NCBI GenBank assembly: GCA_001800285.1
Contig: MGVC01000008.1
Span: forward strand, 62,001 to 126,000
DNA length: 64,000 nucleotides
Direction: 5' to 3'
Source of the DNA: Elusimicrobia bacterium RIFOXYA2_FULL_39_19
Lineage (GTDB): Bacteria; Elusimicrobiota; Endomicrobiia; CG1-02-37-114; XYA2-FULL-39-19
Position 1 is the stretch's first letter, and each line of letters begins with the position of its first letter. A program made the translations under genes and the position numbers. Shown here piece by piece: positions 33,078 through 44,600 of this stretch. The notes below the pieces were generated by a model. The model worked only from the letters and a program-made list of their open reading frames with translations, did no database searches and was not told the DNA's origin.

Positions 33078-34781
33078 ATGTTTAATGTAATGTATAAAAA
33101 AACAGCTGTTTCAGCATTTTTAATATTCACTATAACATCCTGCGCGTATGCCCAGGAGTATTATTATTTGCTGAAATACCGCAATAATAATGATTTAGAA
33201 AAAATAAAAAGCATTGCACAGGTTTTAAATATTTCAGCAGATACGACATTTGTAAAAATGGATGAAAAAAATGTTTTCAGCGCCGCTATTTCCGGTGTCC
33301 CGATAAAAAGAGTAACGGAGAATTACTTTAACAAACAAGCCGGCTTGAAAAGCCTGTCTGCTGGTTTCTCGTCGGATATAAAAACATTCAGCAATGTAGA
33401 CCAAAGCTCGGTAACTGAAATGTTAAGCAAAATAACAAAGGTTGAGATAAGCAGTTATATAACAATATTGCAGAACTTTAATACTCGCTATTTCAGGTCT
33501 GCCCAGTGCAATGTGGCAAAAGATTATCTGGTGCAGGAATTTAAATCTTTCGGGCTTGATGTTTCTACCCAGTCATTTATGAACTACGGTACATTAAATT
33601 ATAATGTTTTGGCAGTAAAACCCGGTAAATATATGCCGGAAAAAATTTGTGTTATTTCCGCACATTATGATTCTACCAGTGATGATTATTTAGTAAATGC
33701 ACCCGGCGCGGATGATAATGCCACGGGTGTGGCGGCAGTATTGCTGGCGGCAAAATATTTATCGGCGTATGAGTTTTCCTACACAATAGTCTTTGCCTGC
33801 TTTTCCGGCGAAGAACAGGGCCTTATCGGGAGCGAAGCGTATGCCAGAAACCTGTATAACCAGAACACCCAGGTGATAGCAGATATAAATGTTGATATGA
33901 TAGGTTACTATACTCAGGGAATTAAATATGACCTTAACCTTACAACAAATAGAAATTCACAACAGCTGGTAGAATTTATCAGCCAGGTTAATGATACTTA
34001 TGTTCAGATGCCCCTGGATATAAATGTAAATGATTATGCCTGGTGGAGCGACCATTCTTCGTTCTGGGACTTTGGTTACAATGCTGTTGAATTTTGTGAA
34101 GCTTATGACTGGGGGTCACCAGATTTTAACAGTACAAACTATCACACCACCCACGACACACTTGATAAGCTGGACCTGGATTTTACGTTGAAAAATACAC
34201 TGGTTGCTGTGGCATCAGTTGCAGAACTGGCTGATTTGTATGTTGCTGAACTCTCGGTTTTACAACCTGCCGGCTGGGTAGAAACCGTAACCCGCGGTGA
34301 AACATATCTAATAAAGTGGGAAAATGCGGATACAGAACAGGTTTCGCTTTATTATTCTGACAGTTTTCAGGGAACTCAAAAGCTCATTGCTACGGTTAAC
34401 GGCGCTTTGAAAAGTTATTCATGGAACACGTCTGGCGTTGTTTCAGGAAGGTATTGGCTGTGTTTAAAAACCCAATCCGGAGCAGAGGATTGGTCTTCGG
34501 GACAGCTGGTTATTCTGTCAAATAATTTTGAAAGTTTTATAATTTATCCTAATCCGGCGCGTACAGAAGCAACTTTTTCAGGCCTGCCGCCATTTACAAA
34601 TATCAAAGTATACAACCTTGCCGGTGAGCTGCTGATAAACAGGACAACACAAAACCAGTTTTCTTTTACCTGGAATCTGGTAAGCGATAATCACGGCCGG
34701 GCTGGAACTGGGGTGTACTTATGTGTCCTGGAAAATTCTATAGGCGATAAACATATCTGCAAACTTGCCATAACAAAATGA
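33078..34781 (+). CDS. Secreted M28-family metallopeptidase with C-terminal sorting-like domain
   Basis: A 567-residue exported zinc aminopeptidase-like enzyme with a signal peptide (VSAFLIFTITSCAYAQ). The M28 ligand set is intact: His in ISAHYDST, Asp in APGADDNATG, Glu-Glu in FSGEEQGLIGSEAY, Asp in NVDMIGYY and His in YHTTHDTLDKLD. Residues ~390-470 resemble a Ser-Thr-rich Ig-like linker domain, and the last ~85 residues (IIYPNPARTEATF, GTGVYLCVLENS) match the FlgD/T9SS type A sorting-module pattern. It follows the HD-GYP gene by 27 bp. ATG 33090 is an alternative start; no Shine-Dalgarno sequence discriminates. Substrates are probably peptides outside the cytoplasm. Confidence 0.88.
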   Translation: MFNVMYKKTAVSAFLIFTITSCAYAQEYYYLLKYRNNNDLEKIKSIAQVLNISADTTFVKMDEKNVFSAAISGVPIKRVTENYFNKQAGLKSLSAGFSSDIKTFSNVDQSSVTEMLSKITKVEISSYITILQNFNTRYFRSAQCNVAKDYLVQEFKSFGLDVSTQSFMNYGTLNYNVLAVKPGKYMPEKICVISAHYDSTSDDYLVNAPGADDNATGVAAVLLAAKYLSAYEFSYTIVFACFSGEEQGLIGSEAYARNLYNQNTQVIADINVDMIGYYTQGIKYDLNLTTNRNSQQLVEFISQVNDTYVQMPLDINVNDYAWWSDHSSFWDFGYNAVEFCEAYDWGSPDFNSTNYHTTHDTLDKLDLDFTLKNTLVAVASVAELADLYVAELSVLQPAGWVETVTRGETYLIKWENADTEQVSLYYSDSFQGTQKLIATVNGALKSYSWNTSGVVSGRYWLCLKTQSGAEDWSSGQLVILSNNFESFIIYPNPARTEATFSGLPPFTNIKVYNLAGELLINRTTQNQFSFTWNLVSDNHGRAGTGVYLCVLENSIGDKHICKLAITK

Positions 34782-34906
34782 GTGTTGTAACCCTCAAAAA
34801 TTTACTTCAAAAAATATTTATTGTTTAAAATTGTCTAATAAGCAAGGCCAATAAAGGATGCTTGCGGGCGTTTCATATAATAATTATAATTATTTAAATA
34901 TAGCCG

Positions 34907-34935
34907 TTGACTATTTAGGTATAACATACTATATA
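34907..34935 (+). promoter_or_regulatory. Sigma70-like promoter of the small Cys-peptide gene
   Basis: TTGACT (34907-34912) and TATATA (34930-34935) are spaced 17 bp apart and lie 28 bp before the peptide ATG. Confidence 0.7.
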
Positions 34936-34963
34936 TAGAGTATAAGGCCGCCAGGGGGATATT

Positions 34964-35125
34964 ATGTCAAAAAAAGCTGTGAAAATTAAAAACAAGAAAA
35001 AATACAGTAAGCCAAAAATATCGTCGGAAAAAGTATTTGAAACCGCGGCTCTGGCTTGCGGAAAATGCCTTGCCGGCAACCCGATATTTAAACCCACGGG
35101 TTGTGCACCGCTGAGATATTCTTAA
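34964..35125 (+). CDS. 53-residue Cys-containing peptide, RiPP-precursor-like
   Basis: ATG 34964 follows AGGGGG with five-base spacing and a 17-bp-spaced promoter, so expression is credible despite the short length. Residues 1-18 are strongly basic (MSKKAVKIKNKKKYSKPK). Residues 19-31 (ISSEKVFETAALA) look like a leader region. Residues 32-53 are ACGKCLAGN-type core with Cys 32, 35 and 47 and a Gly/Pro-rich end (PTGCAPLRYS). A basic YxKPxI segment, SEKVFE and then a Cys-Gly-Lys core is the layout of many unannotated short peptides thought to be ribosomally made and modified. No modifying enzyme (radical SAM, LanM, YcaO) is within view, but an S26-like protein follows 77 bp downstream. Function is unknown; a zinc-finger-like or stress peptide is an alternative. 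Confidence 0.7.
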   Translation: MSKKAVKIKNKKKYSKPKISSEKVFETAALACGKCLAGNPIFKPTGCAPLRYS

Positions 35126-35129
35126 GACA

Positions 35130-35165
35130 GTGATTAAGTGGTTAGTGGTTTGTCATTAGTAAAAT
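35130..35165 (+). repeat. Intergenic repeat, gtgattag family (copy 4)
   Basis: GTGATTAAGTGGTTAGTGGT followed by TTGTCATTAGTAAAAT resembles the arms at 11561 and 14299. It lies between the Cys-peptide and the S26-like gene. Confidence 0.55.
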
Positions 35166-35202
35166 ATTTACTATTAAGTAATTCCAAAAAAAGAGGATAT
35201 AA

Positions 35203-35580
35203 TTGGAAAAAGAGAATGTGTTTGTGGTAAGAGGTGATGGCGGGTGCATGAGGCCGTTTATTAATAACGGCGATTTCTTGTTTTTTAAAAAGACAACCAC
35301 CTATTATCCGGGAGATGTAGTCTGCTACGAGCACTCATCACGGAAATTTGTTCACAGGATTAAAAGTATTTCAGGTAGTACCGCTATCATAAACGATGAC
35401 AGGGGCATAACAGCAGACCATTCAGTAGAATTAGATTGCATTCTCGGAAAACACATTGGTGGAATTAATGGCGCGGCAGGATTATACTTAAATAAGCTGC
35501 TTAACCGGCTATATAATTTCTTCTTTAAACGGCAGCAGAATTCTACAGATTCTGCTTGCGGAGATCTACAAAACCCGTAG
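35203..35580 (+). CDS. S24/S26-type signal-peptidase-like protein with Cys at the nucleophile position
   Basis: A 125-residue protein, start TTG 35203 after AGAGG at 35192-35196. VVRGDGGCMRPFINNGDFLFF aligns with the S24/S26 core G-x-S-M-x-P-x2-x2-GD, but the catalytic Ser is replaced by Cys 15. KFVHRIKSISG places His 51 where SipW/ER-type signal peptidases carry His as general base. No obvious N-terminal membrane anchor is present, in contrast to typical type I signal peptidases. The C-terminal ~45 residues are less conserved. It could be a thiol peptidase maturing the upstream peptide or an inactive relative; both are inference. The giant gene starts 32 bases after its stop. Confidence 0.7.
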   Translation: MEKENVFVVRGDGGCMRPFINNGDFLFFKKTTTYYPGDVVCYEHSSRKFVHRIKSISGSTAIINDDRGITADHSVELDCILGKHIGGINGAAGLYLNKLLNRLYNFFFKRQQNSTDSACGDLQNP

Positions 35581-35612
35581 AACTAATTCGGGCAAATTAA
35601 CAAACAAAACAA

Positions 35613-38600
35613 ATGCTTTATAAAAAAAGAAAAACATTTTCTGTGTATCTTTATTTGCTGCTGACATACATTATAATTATTATGTCAGCTGTTAATGTAT
35701 TTTCTGCTAAAAGAGTAAAGACTGTTGAGTGGAACTTCGGGTCATATTATTCTAATTCGGATATTGCTTCAAATTCATATTGGGACCCGCCATATATAAC
35801 TATAAACCTGCCGGAAACAGATATTACCATAAAAAGTGCTTTTCTTGAATTTGAATGTATAGCAATCGGTAATACCAATATGACCGGGTTGGATGTTCTT
35901 TTTGATCAGGGTACAGGGGTTCCTTCGTCAACAGTTGATAACATAACATCCCAATACACTTACAAGTCAGGTGAAGATATAAGAAGTTTTGCCAGGGCCG
36001 ATGTGACTACAAGCATGACTGCCTGGTCAAACCAGGCGTACCGTTCGAGGGTTAGAATGACGGGTCCAGAAACAAATATGCATTCGTTGAAATTATACAT
36101 TACTTATGAATATGATGATAAAAGCTCAGTACAGATAAAAACAGTTAAATTTCCTCTTGAAAGTATTGAATCAACGGTTTCTGCCGGCACATATGATTTT
36201 TCTTACAATTTGTACATCCCTGAAGAAGCATACCCAGGCTTTACAGTAAAACAGCAGTGGGTAGAAATGAGAGGTTTCAGGTCGGCAGGAACAGCAAGCA
36301 CAGATGGTACAATATCATGCAAAATTGTTGAAGACAACTTAATCTCTGAAATTATGAATCTTGATGGTTCACTAAAGGATTCTTATGATTTCAGGTATTT
36401 GTGTGATACGGGAACTTTCAGAACCGGTGGCTTAAACACAGCCAGAACCATGAGGGTAACCACAGCAGATAATGCAACTATTGCCTGTCTTGGCGGGGAA
36501 ATAGTAATTACATACGAATATTCAACTACAGCCGCCAATAAACTCAGAACCGTAGAATATTTTATGGGGCAGACTGAAACCATAGGTGCAGCTGCCACCT
36601 GGAAAAATGATTTTGTTATCTATGGCTCCGGAATTAACATAAAAAAACAGTATTTTGCCATAGAAACCACCCATAACACAACTACCCAGGAAACTATAAG
36701 TTCAACAGGCAGTGTAAACGGTTCTGCCTATTCATCAAAATATTTTGCAGATCAGACTGCTGCTGTTGTTGTTTCCGGGTACAAAGCATTTCATGATATT
36801 AGTTCTGTCAGCAATGCCTGGAATATATATGTGTCAAGCGCAAAGGCAAGTTTTGATTCAACTTTTAAACCTGAATCGGCAAACTATGGTGCCATAGGTG
36901 TGAAACTTGTAGTCACTTATGAGTATACCTCAGATCCAAATTATAATGAATTCTACAATACGTTTGCAGGCCAATCAACCGGTGGAAATGCCAGCCCGGA
37001 CCAGGAAGTCTTTAATGTGTTTTTTCCTGACCCTGAAACTCCCGCAGGGTTGAAAGAAAAAAGAAGTACATTTTTATACCTGCAGAAAATGTCCAATATA
37101 GCTACTGCAGATATGAAAACAAGAATTGATATTGACGGCAACAATCAGATATCTGCCCAGTCCAAGCATCCTACTGAAAGCAATTTCATTGTAACTTTAT
37201 ATGATGCCCAGCAGATAACTGTTTCCTCAACTTCGGTAACAGCTAACTATAATCAGGTTACTACTGCTGACGGTTCTACAACCAGGGGTGCCTATAGCGG
37301 TGTTTGCAGAGTCAATTATACTTATTGGCCCGTAGCCAGCTCTCCTACTGTTTTAAGCCAATATAAAAATGACGGCACAACTCAAATTTCAACAGGCGCC
37401 TGGACCAACCAGAGCAGTGTAAGGTTGAAGTTTAATATGGCATCAAAAGTACAAGGGGATATTCTTTCTCCGATAATTGAAGTTAAGCCCATAGCAACAG
37501 CGTTCAATGACAATAGTTTATCTACAGGAACAGCCCAATATTATTCCGGGGCAGCTTTAAACGGAGATTTGTTGGTTACAGGGCTTGCCTCAGGCACCAC
37601 TTATCACTGGCGGGCTTATACAATTGGTTATGGAGGCAGAAGCAGTTCTTCAACTTTTGGCGGGAATCTGGATTTGCCATTACCTTCAGCGGTTGATTTT
37701 GGTTGTGACCTTTCAAGCCCGGGTGCTTCGGTTTTATTGGGCCCTCTGGCAAATTCAGTTACAAACCAGTTAAGCCAAGCATTCAGCTGGTGCGCTTCAA
37801 CAGATACTTATTCCGGCATGAATAATTATACTCTTCAGATTTCAACTGTCCCGGATTTTACAACTGTTAATTACTCTACAATAACAAGCGTGATAAATCA
37901 TACAGCTATACTAACCCAGGCTACTTACTACTGGCGTGTTCAACCTAAGGATGTTGCAGGCAATTATGGTTTATGGACCTCAAGTTTTGCTGTTCTTGTA
38001 GATACAACGCCGTCAGTGCCTCCGGTTTTATCTTCACCCATAACAGGGCACGCTACAAATTATCTCAGCATTAATTTTAACTGGAATGTAGTCAGTGATA
38101 CGGCAACCGGTACTTCCGGAATAACCGGTTATACTCTTTTTGTTGCTACAAGCACTGATTTTACAACCATAAGGTATTCTTCAAGCACAAAATATAATGC
38201 CGCAACGGTTTTAGTTACTCAATCTACTTATTACTGGCGCGTAACGGCTGTTGATAGGGCAGGCAATACAAGTTCTCCGTCTTCAATATATAGTATTTTA
38301 GTCGATACAACTCCGCCTCCGGTTCCTTCCCTTTCCGGGCCGCTTTCTGATTTTGCTACCAATTACGCCAATATAAATTTCAGCTGGAATGTAGTAAGTG
38401 ATACCGGCACCGGCGGTTCGGGTTTAAAACATTATGCAATTCAAATTTCAACTTCTCTGAACTTCAGTTTAGTAAATAATACAAGCACTACAACTGCTGT
38501 TAATCTTTCGGTAGCGCTTGGTTTTCAGTCAACCTATTACTGGAAAGTAAGCGCTGTAGACAGAGTGAACAATTCATCAAATTACAGCGGTGTTTACTAT

Positions 38601-41600
38601 CTGCAGTATGATACTACGGTTCCCAATGCTGTAGTTTCTCAGCAAAGAGATTCCTCCATAATGCGTTTCAGGAATACTGACCCGGGTTCTTATGTAAATA
38701 TTGATTTTTATGAAACCGGTTCTTACGGGCCCAGTAGGTTAAACGTAATCCGTTACAGCGTTACTTCTGAAAGCGACGGCGGCGGAACTTTAATAATCCC
38801 TGCCACAAACCTGGACACTCCGCCTTCAAATAAAGCCTATTATGATACCGACTGGCCTCTTGTGTGGGGTTCTTTGCAGGAATGGGCTACAAACTATGTG
38901 CACCTTTATTATTCCGATAGAGCGGGAAATTTTGCCAACTGGTACAATGTTTTTGATGTTTTAAAAGACACTACGCCTCCTGCGGTTCCTTCACTTTCAA
39001 TTCCTTCAAATAATTCTGCAACAAATTATATGTATATAAATTTCAACTGGAGCCCCAGCGCTGATCTTCGCTCCGGTACCAGCAGTTATCTGCTTGTGCT
39101 TTCAACAGACTCTGCTTTTGGCGTTATAAATTATTCAAGCGCGACAGCACAAACTTATGCATCTTTAAATGTCAGCCAGGCAACTTATTACTGGCGCGTA
39201 TCAGCAATAGACCGTGCTTACAATAACAGTAATCCTTCTTCTGCCTTTAGCGTGCTTGTGGATACAGCCGTACCGGGAAGCATAGTAGGTGTATCTTTAG
39301 TTAATGGAGCTACCGTTTGGAGAAGAATAAATGACGGTACTTATGATGTTGATTTTGTTGATACAGGCGGTTCAAATTTAGATAAATACCAGATAGCGGT
39401 TTCTACATTCCGGGGTGCAAATTCTTCAATGCTTAACTGGTCTGACGGCAGTTCAAATATAAACAGATACAATTCCTATACACCTCAGTGGCAGTTCACT
39501 TTAAACCAGTGGGATTTGCTGGGTTCAGGGGTAACCAACTATATCTCAATTAAAACCTATGATTTAGCAGGCAATACATCAGCATTTATAGATGCGTTCT
39601 TTGTTAAAAAAGATACTGTTGCACCCGAAGTACCGGTATTATCAACACCATTAAACGGAACCTATTCAAGCACCAACAGTATTTCCTTTGCCTGGCAGGC
39701 GGCAGTGGATTATCCTTCAAATGGTTCCGGTGTCAACAACTATCAGTTACAGCTTTCAACCAGCAATGATTTCACTACTATTTCTTTGTCCTCCATCACT
39801 TCATCGCTTAATTGTTCCATTGCTTTAGCCCAGGGTGTTTACTACTGGCAGGTAAGCGTGCAGGATAAAGCCGGTAATTCCAGTGCCTATAGTTCAGCCT
39901 TCAATCTTGTTGTAGATACGGCACCACCGGCATTTAATGACCAGCAGTCCGGAGATAATGCCTGGCAGAAATCGCAGGGAAAAACCTATGCTGTTTATTT
40001 CAATGATTCGGGATATGCGCAATCCGGCCTTGATGTCCTGCAGTACAGAGTTGTTACCGCCACCGGATTTGTAGCCATTGATTGGAAAACTATACAGGAT
40101 TTAAACGGTGACGCTTCCTGGAACACCCCCTGGTCTGTCGACTTTACCAAACTTGTAGAAGATGTAACAAACTATGTTTATGTACGTGCCTGGGATATTG
40201 CAGGAACAACAGCTACTTCGCAGACAGATGTTTTTTATATATTAAAAGACCAGACTAATCCGGATATGACCGATAACCAGTCCGGAGATGATAACTGGAG
40301 AAATAGTGCAGGCACACTTTATAATGTTGATTTCAAGGATCCTAATCCGTCAGGTTTTTCCTCTGGGCTTAACACAGTAAACTATAAGGCTACATATATT
40401 GGTGCCGGCAGTGAACCTGTTTTTGACTGGCGCACTTTGATTTCAAACGCAGTCTTAAACAATGCCACTTATTACAATACAGACTGGGCTGTGCCGGATT
40501 TCAATGAATTGCGCGAAGGCAAAAATCATATTGCTGTTTCTATTACTGATGGTGCCGGTAATTCACAAACTATGGAAACTTATCCTCAGCCGTTTTATGT
40601 TCTTAAAGATACTACCGTACCCACTGTTACCCAGGTACCGGCTGCAGATAATTCCTACAGAGTGGCAAACACAGGTTTTTATGGCGTATATTTTGCGGAT
40701 AAAAATTCCGGTTCAGGAATAAAAGGTTTTGAAATCATTGCTTCAACTGCCGGTGGTACTACTGCCCCGTTAATACAATGGACTAATGTTTTATCAACTA
40801 ACACATATTCATATACCGAAAGCTGGGTTCTTCCTGAAACTGTTTTTGATGCCATGCTTTCCGGAAGAAATAAAAATTATGTTTCTGTAAGATGTTATGA
40901 TTTTGCCGGAAATACCTCAACTATCTATACAAATGCTTTTTATGTGTACAAGGATACGGTAACGCCTTCAGTAATTAACAATATGTCAGGCGGGTATAAT
41001 CCCTGGCAGCAATATGGCGGAAAAACTTATGATGTGGATTTCAGGGATAATGAATCTTTAATATCAGCGGCTCAATATATTGTAAGAAACGGCCCCGGAC
41101 AGGATGATGTTCCCTGGGCGCCGGGCTGGCAGAATATTTTTAATTCAACAGGAACAATGCTTTATTCGGCAGACTGGCAGGTGGACTGGAGTAATCTTTT
41201 TGACGGCTGGAATTATGTATCAGCAAGAACCTGGGATGTTGCAGGTACCACCCTTACTGCCAATTATGTATTCCATGTAAAAAAAGATGTTATACAGCCC
41301 TCCATTGATTCTGCCAGAATGTCAGGCGGGGATACTCAGTGGCGCAGTTCCAGCTGGACTGTTTATGATGTAGATTTTGCAGATATTCTTTCCGGGGCGG
41401 TTACGGCCCAGTATCAGATAAAAGACTCCCAAAACAATGTACTTTATGCCTGGGAAGATATCTTTACTTCTACGGGCCACGTAAGTTATTCTCAGGATTG
41501 GCCTGTATCAAACAATGCTTTTGCAACAATGAAAGATGGTACTACAAACTATGTCTTTGTCCGTTGTTATGACGGGGCTAATAATAAAATAGAACCTATT

Positions 41601-44600
41601 AATCCGGTTTTCTTTGTATTAAAAGATACCACTGCACCTACAATGGCAGTAAATAATACTCATTACGAAGGCTCAAACCCGGCAGCCTTTACCGCAATAA
41701 ACGTGGATTTTTATGAACCCATTAATTCCGGTGTTCTGCCGGGCGGTTCAAAACTTAATTATGCCCAATACGCTATTTATACACAGAAAAACTTAAACGG
41801 CACCGAAAGAAAAGCCTGGACCAATATAAACGGCCTTACTCCGGGAACCACTTACCACTTAGCTAACTGGTCTGTTGATTACAGCGCGCTGTTAAAGTAT
41901 ACCACCTGTTACGTTTCCGTGCGTGTTATTGACCTTGCAGGCAACACGTCAACCTGGTACGATGCATTTACCGTAGTTCGTACCACAGCTTCTGCTCCAA
42001 TTTTAACGGATAATCACGACGGAGATTATACCTGGCATAAATCAACGGCCACTCTGCTGAATACTTACTATAACATTGATATGGAGTCAGGCACGGGCGA
42101 TGCTTTAAGCGGGCTTGCCGTGCAGTCATACAACCAGCCGTTATACCAGGGCAAAAAACTTCTTAACTGGACTTATGTCATTTCAACAAATACAGCGCTT
42201 AATTACACTGACGACTGGAAACTTCAGCCCTCAACCATCGCAAACAAAAATTATATCTGGGAACTGCTTGAAGAGGGGACCGGTTATATATCCGTAGAAG
42301 CTTATGACTCAGCTCTTGCCTCATCAACCATAAACGATGTATTTTTTATAAGAAAAGACACTACTGTTCCTTCCGTATTTGATAATCAGGCAGGGGATTT
42401 TACTTACAGGAAATCAAGTGGTACCGCCTACAATATTTCTTTCAGAGATTTGGCAAGCGGGCTGGCTACTGCCCAGTACAGAATACACACTGCTGCAGGC
42501 GGCGGTTCAGGCATAGTAAACTGGACCGATATATTTTCCTCCAGCCGGACCGGAAGAGATTATAATTCAAACTGGCAGATTTCAGATTATGCCTGGGGCA
42601 GAATAAATGAATATACAACCGGCTATGTAAGTATAAGAGTGTTTGACGTTGTTGGGTTGTCCTCTGAAACAATTGATTCGTTTATAATTTTAAAAGACAC
42701 TACCTCTCCTACGGTCCCATCATTATCTTCACCGTTAAACCAGCTTGTTACCAATTATTTACTGCTTAATTTTAATTGGGGCGCTGTTAATGATAATACT
42801 TCAGGTGTTAAAGATTATACTATCCAGCTTTCAACCAGCATAAATTTTACTACGGTTTATTATTCTTCACTAACCACTAACAACTATCTGCTAACTACTG
42901 TTTCTCAATCAACCTATTACTGGCAGGTAAAAGCTCAGGATATTGCCGGAAATTACAGCCCCTGGTCAGGCATTTACAGCGTATTAGTAGACACTACTGC
43001 CCCGGCATTGCCTGTTATGTCATCACCAATAAATAATTACACAACAGATTATATGATGATTAATTTTTCATGGGGCCTTGCTGATGACAGCGGTTCAAAA
43101 GGAAATTCAGGCATTAAAAATTACACTCTTCAGATTTCAACAAATACTGATTTTTCAACCATTTATTATTCAAGCATAACCAGTCAGACCAGCCTGAATG
43201 CAGCCTTGGGCCAGGCCATTTATTACTGGAGAGTTAATGTACAGGATAAGGCTCTTAACTCTCAGTTGTCAATCCAGAGTTATCAGCTGATTATTGATAC
43301 TTCAGGCCCGGAAATAGTTGATAATCAAGCCGGCGACGGTACCTGGAGAAATAATCCGGGAACAGGTTACAGTATTGTTTTTAGGGATATATTTTCAAAA
43401 CTCCAGAAAATTCAGTACAGAATTTCAACTTCAACAAATCCTGCAGACGCGCCGGTTCTTGTCAGCGGCAATGTGTGGAATGATATAGATGTTGCAGAGG
43501 GTGATTCAGAATATACGGTTGCCTGGCAGGTTTCTTTTTCAAATCTTATTGAAGGTACCAGTAACCATATATCAGTAAGGTCCTGGGATACATTGCTTCA
43601 CTATACAACAAACTATAACGTTTTCTATGTTATGAAAGACCAGTCGGTTCCTGATATCATTAACAACATATCCGGAGGTGATAATAATTGGTATACCACA
43701 AATACTACGGCATTTGATGTGCACTATCAGGATGCCGGCGGTTCAATGCTTAATTATTTTCAGACAAAAATAACTACCGGGACTGTCAGTGCTTCACAGT
43801 CCGTTGATGACTGGAGAACTGTTACATCCGGGTTGAATACAAATTCATTTACTGATGATTGGGGTTTGAAATCTGAAACATGGGATGTTCTTAGTGAAGG
43901 GAAAAGTTATGTGCATTTGCGCGTTTATGATAATGCGGGGAATTCACAAAATTATGAACGTGCATTTCATATTCAGAAAGATACTACTGCCCCCAATATG
44001 GATGATTACCAGACGGGGGATACACAGTGGCGTTCATCAAACAATGGAACTTATGACATAGATTTCAGGGACCCATTATCCGGAAGCGGAGTACAACAGT
44101 TTGATGTGCTTATATCAACAGACGGCAATAATCCGCAGGCTGGAAAAATTATAGACTGGTCCAACGTAGTAACAACCAATACCTATATATACTCAGACCG
44201 GTGGGTGCTTCCGGAGGGTATTTTTAATTCATTGCAAGAAGAAGTGACCAATTATGCCTGGATTAGGGCACAGGATTTTGCTTCAAATTATTCAACCTCA
44301 AGCGCATATCTGTTTTATGTGTTAAAAGACACAACTCCGCCTACTTACACAAATGCACAGTCAGGAGACGCTGTTTGGAGGAAAAATTCTTCTGCACAAT
44401 ATAACATCAAATTCAATGATACCGGCGGTTCTAAACTATCAAAATTCCAGGTAAGGGCTTCAACTGCCGGTTACGGCGTGCCTAACTTTAGTTTTGACTG
44501 GTCGGACCAGCAGTTAAGCATTAATGCAACGCATTACAGCCAGTCCTGGGCTCTTGATTCAACCCTTTGGGATTTGTTAAAACCGGGTACAAATTATATT

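Noticed and set aside
34915-35097. Minus-strand open frame opposite the Cys-peptide
   Set aside because: The plus-strand peptide has a promoter, ribosome binding site and coherent composition; the antisense frame has none.
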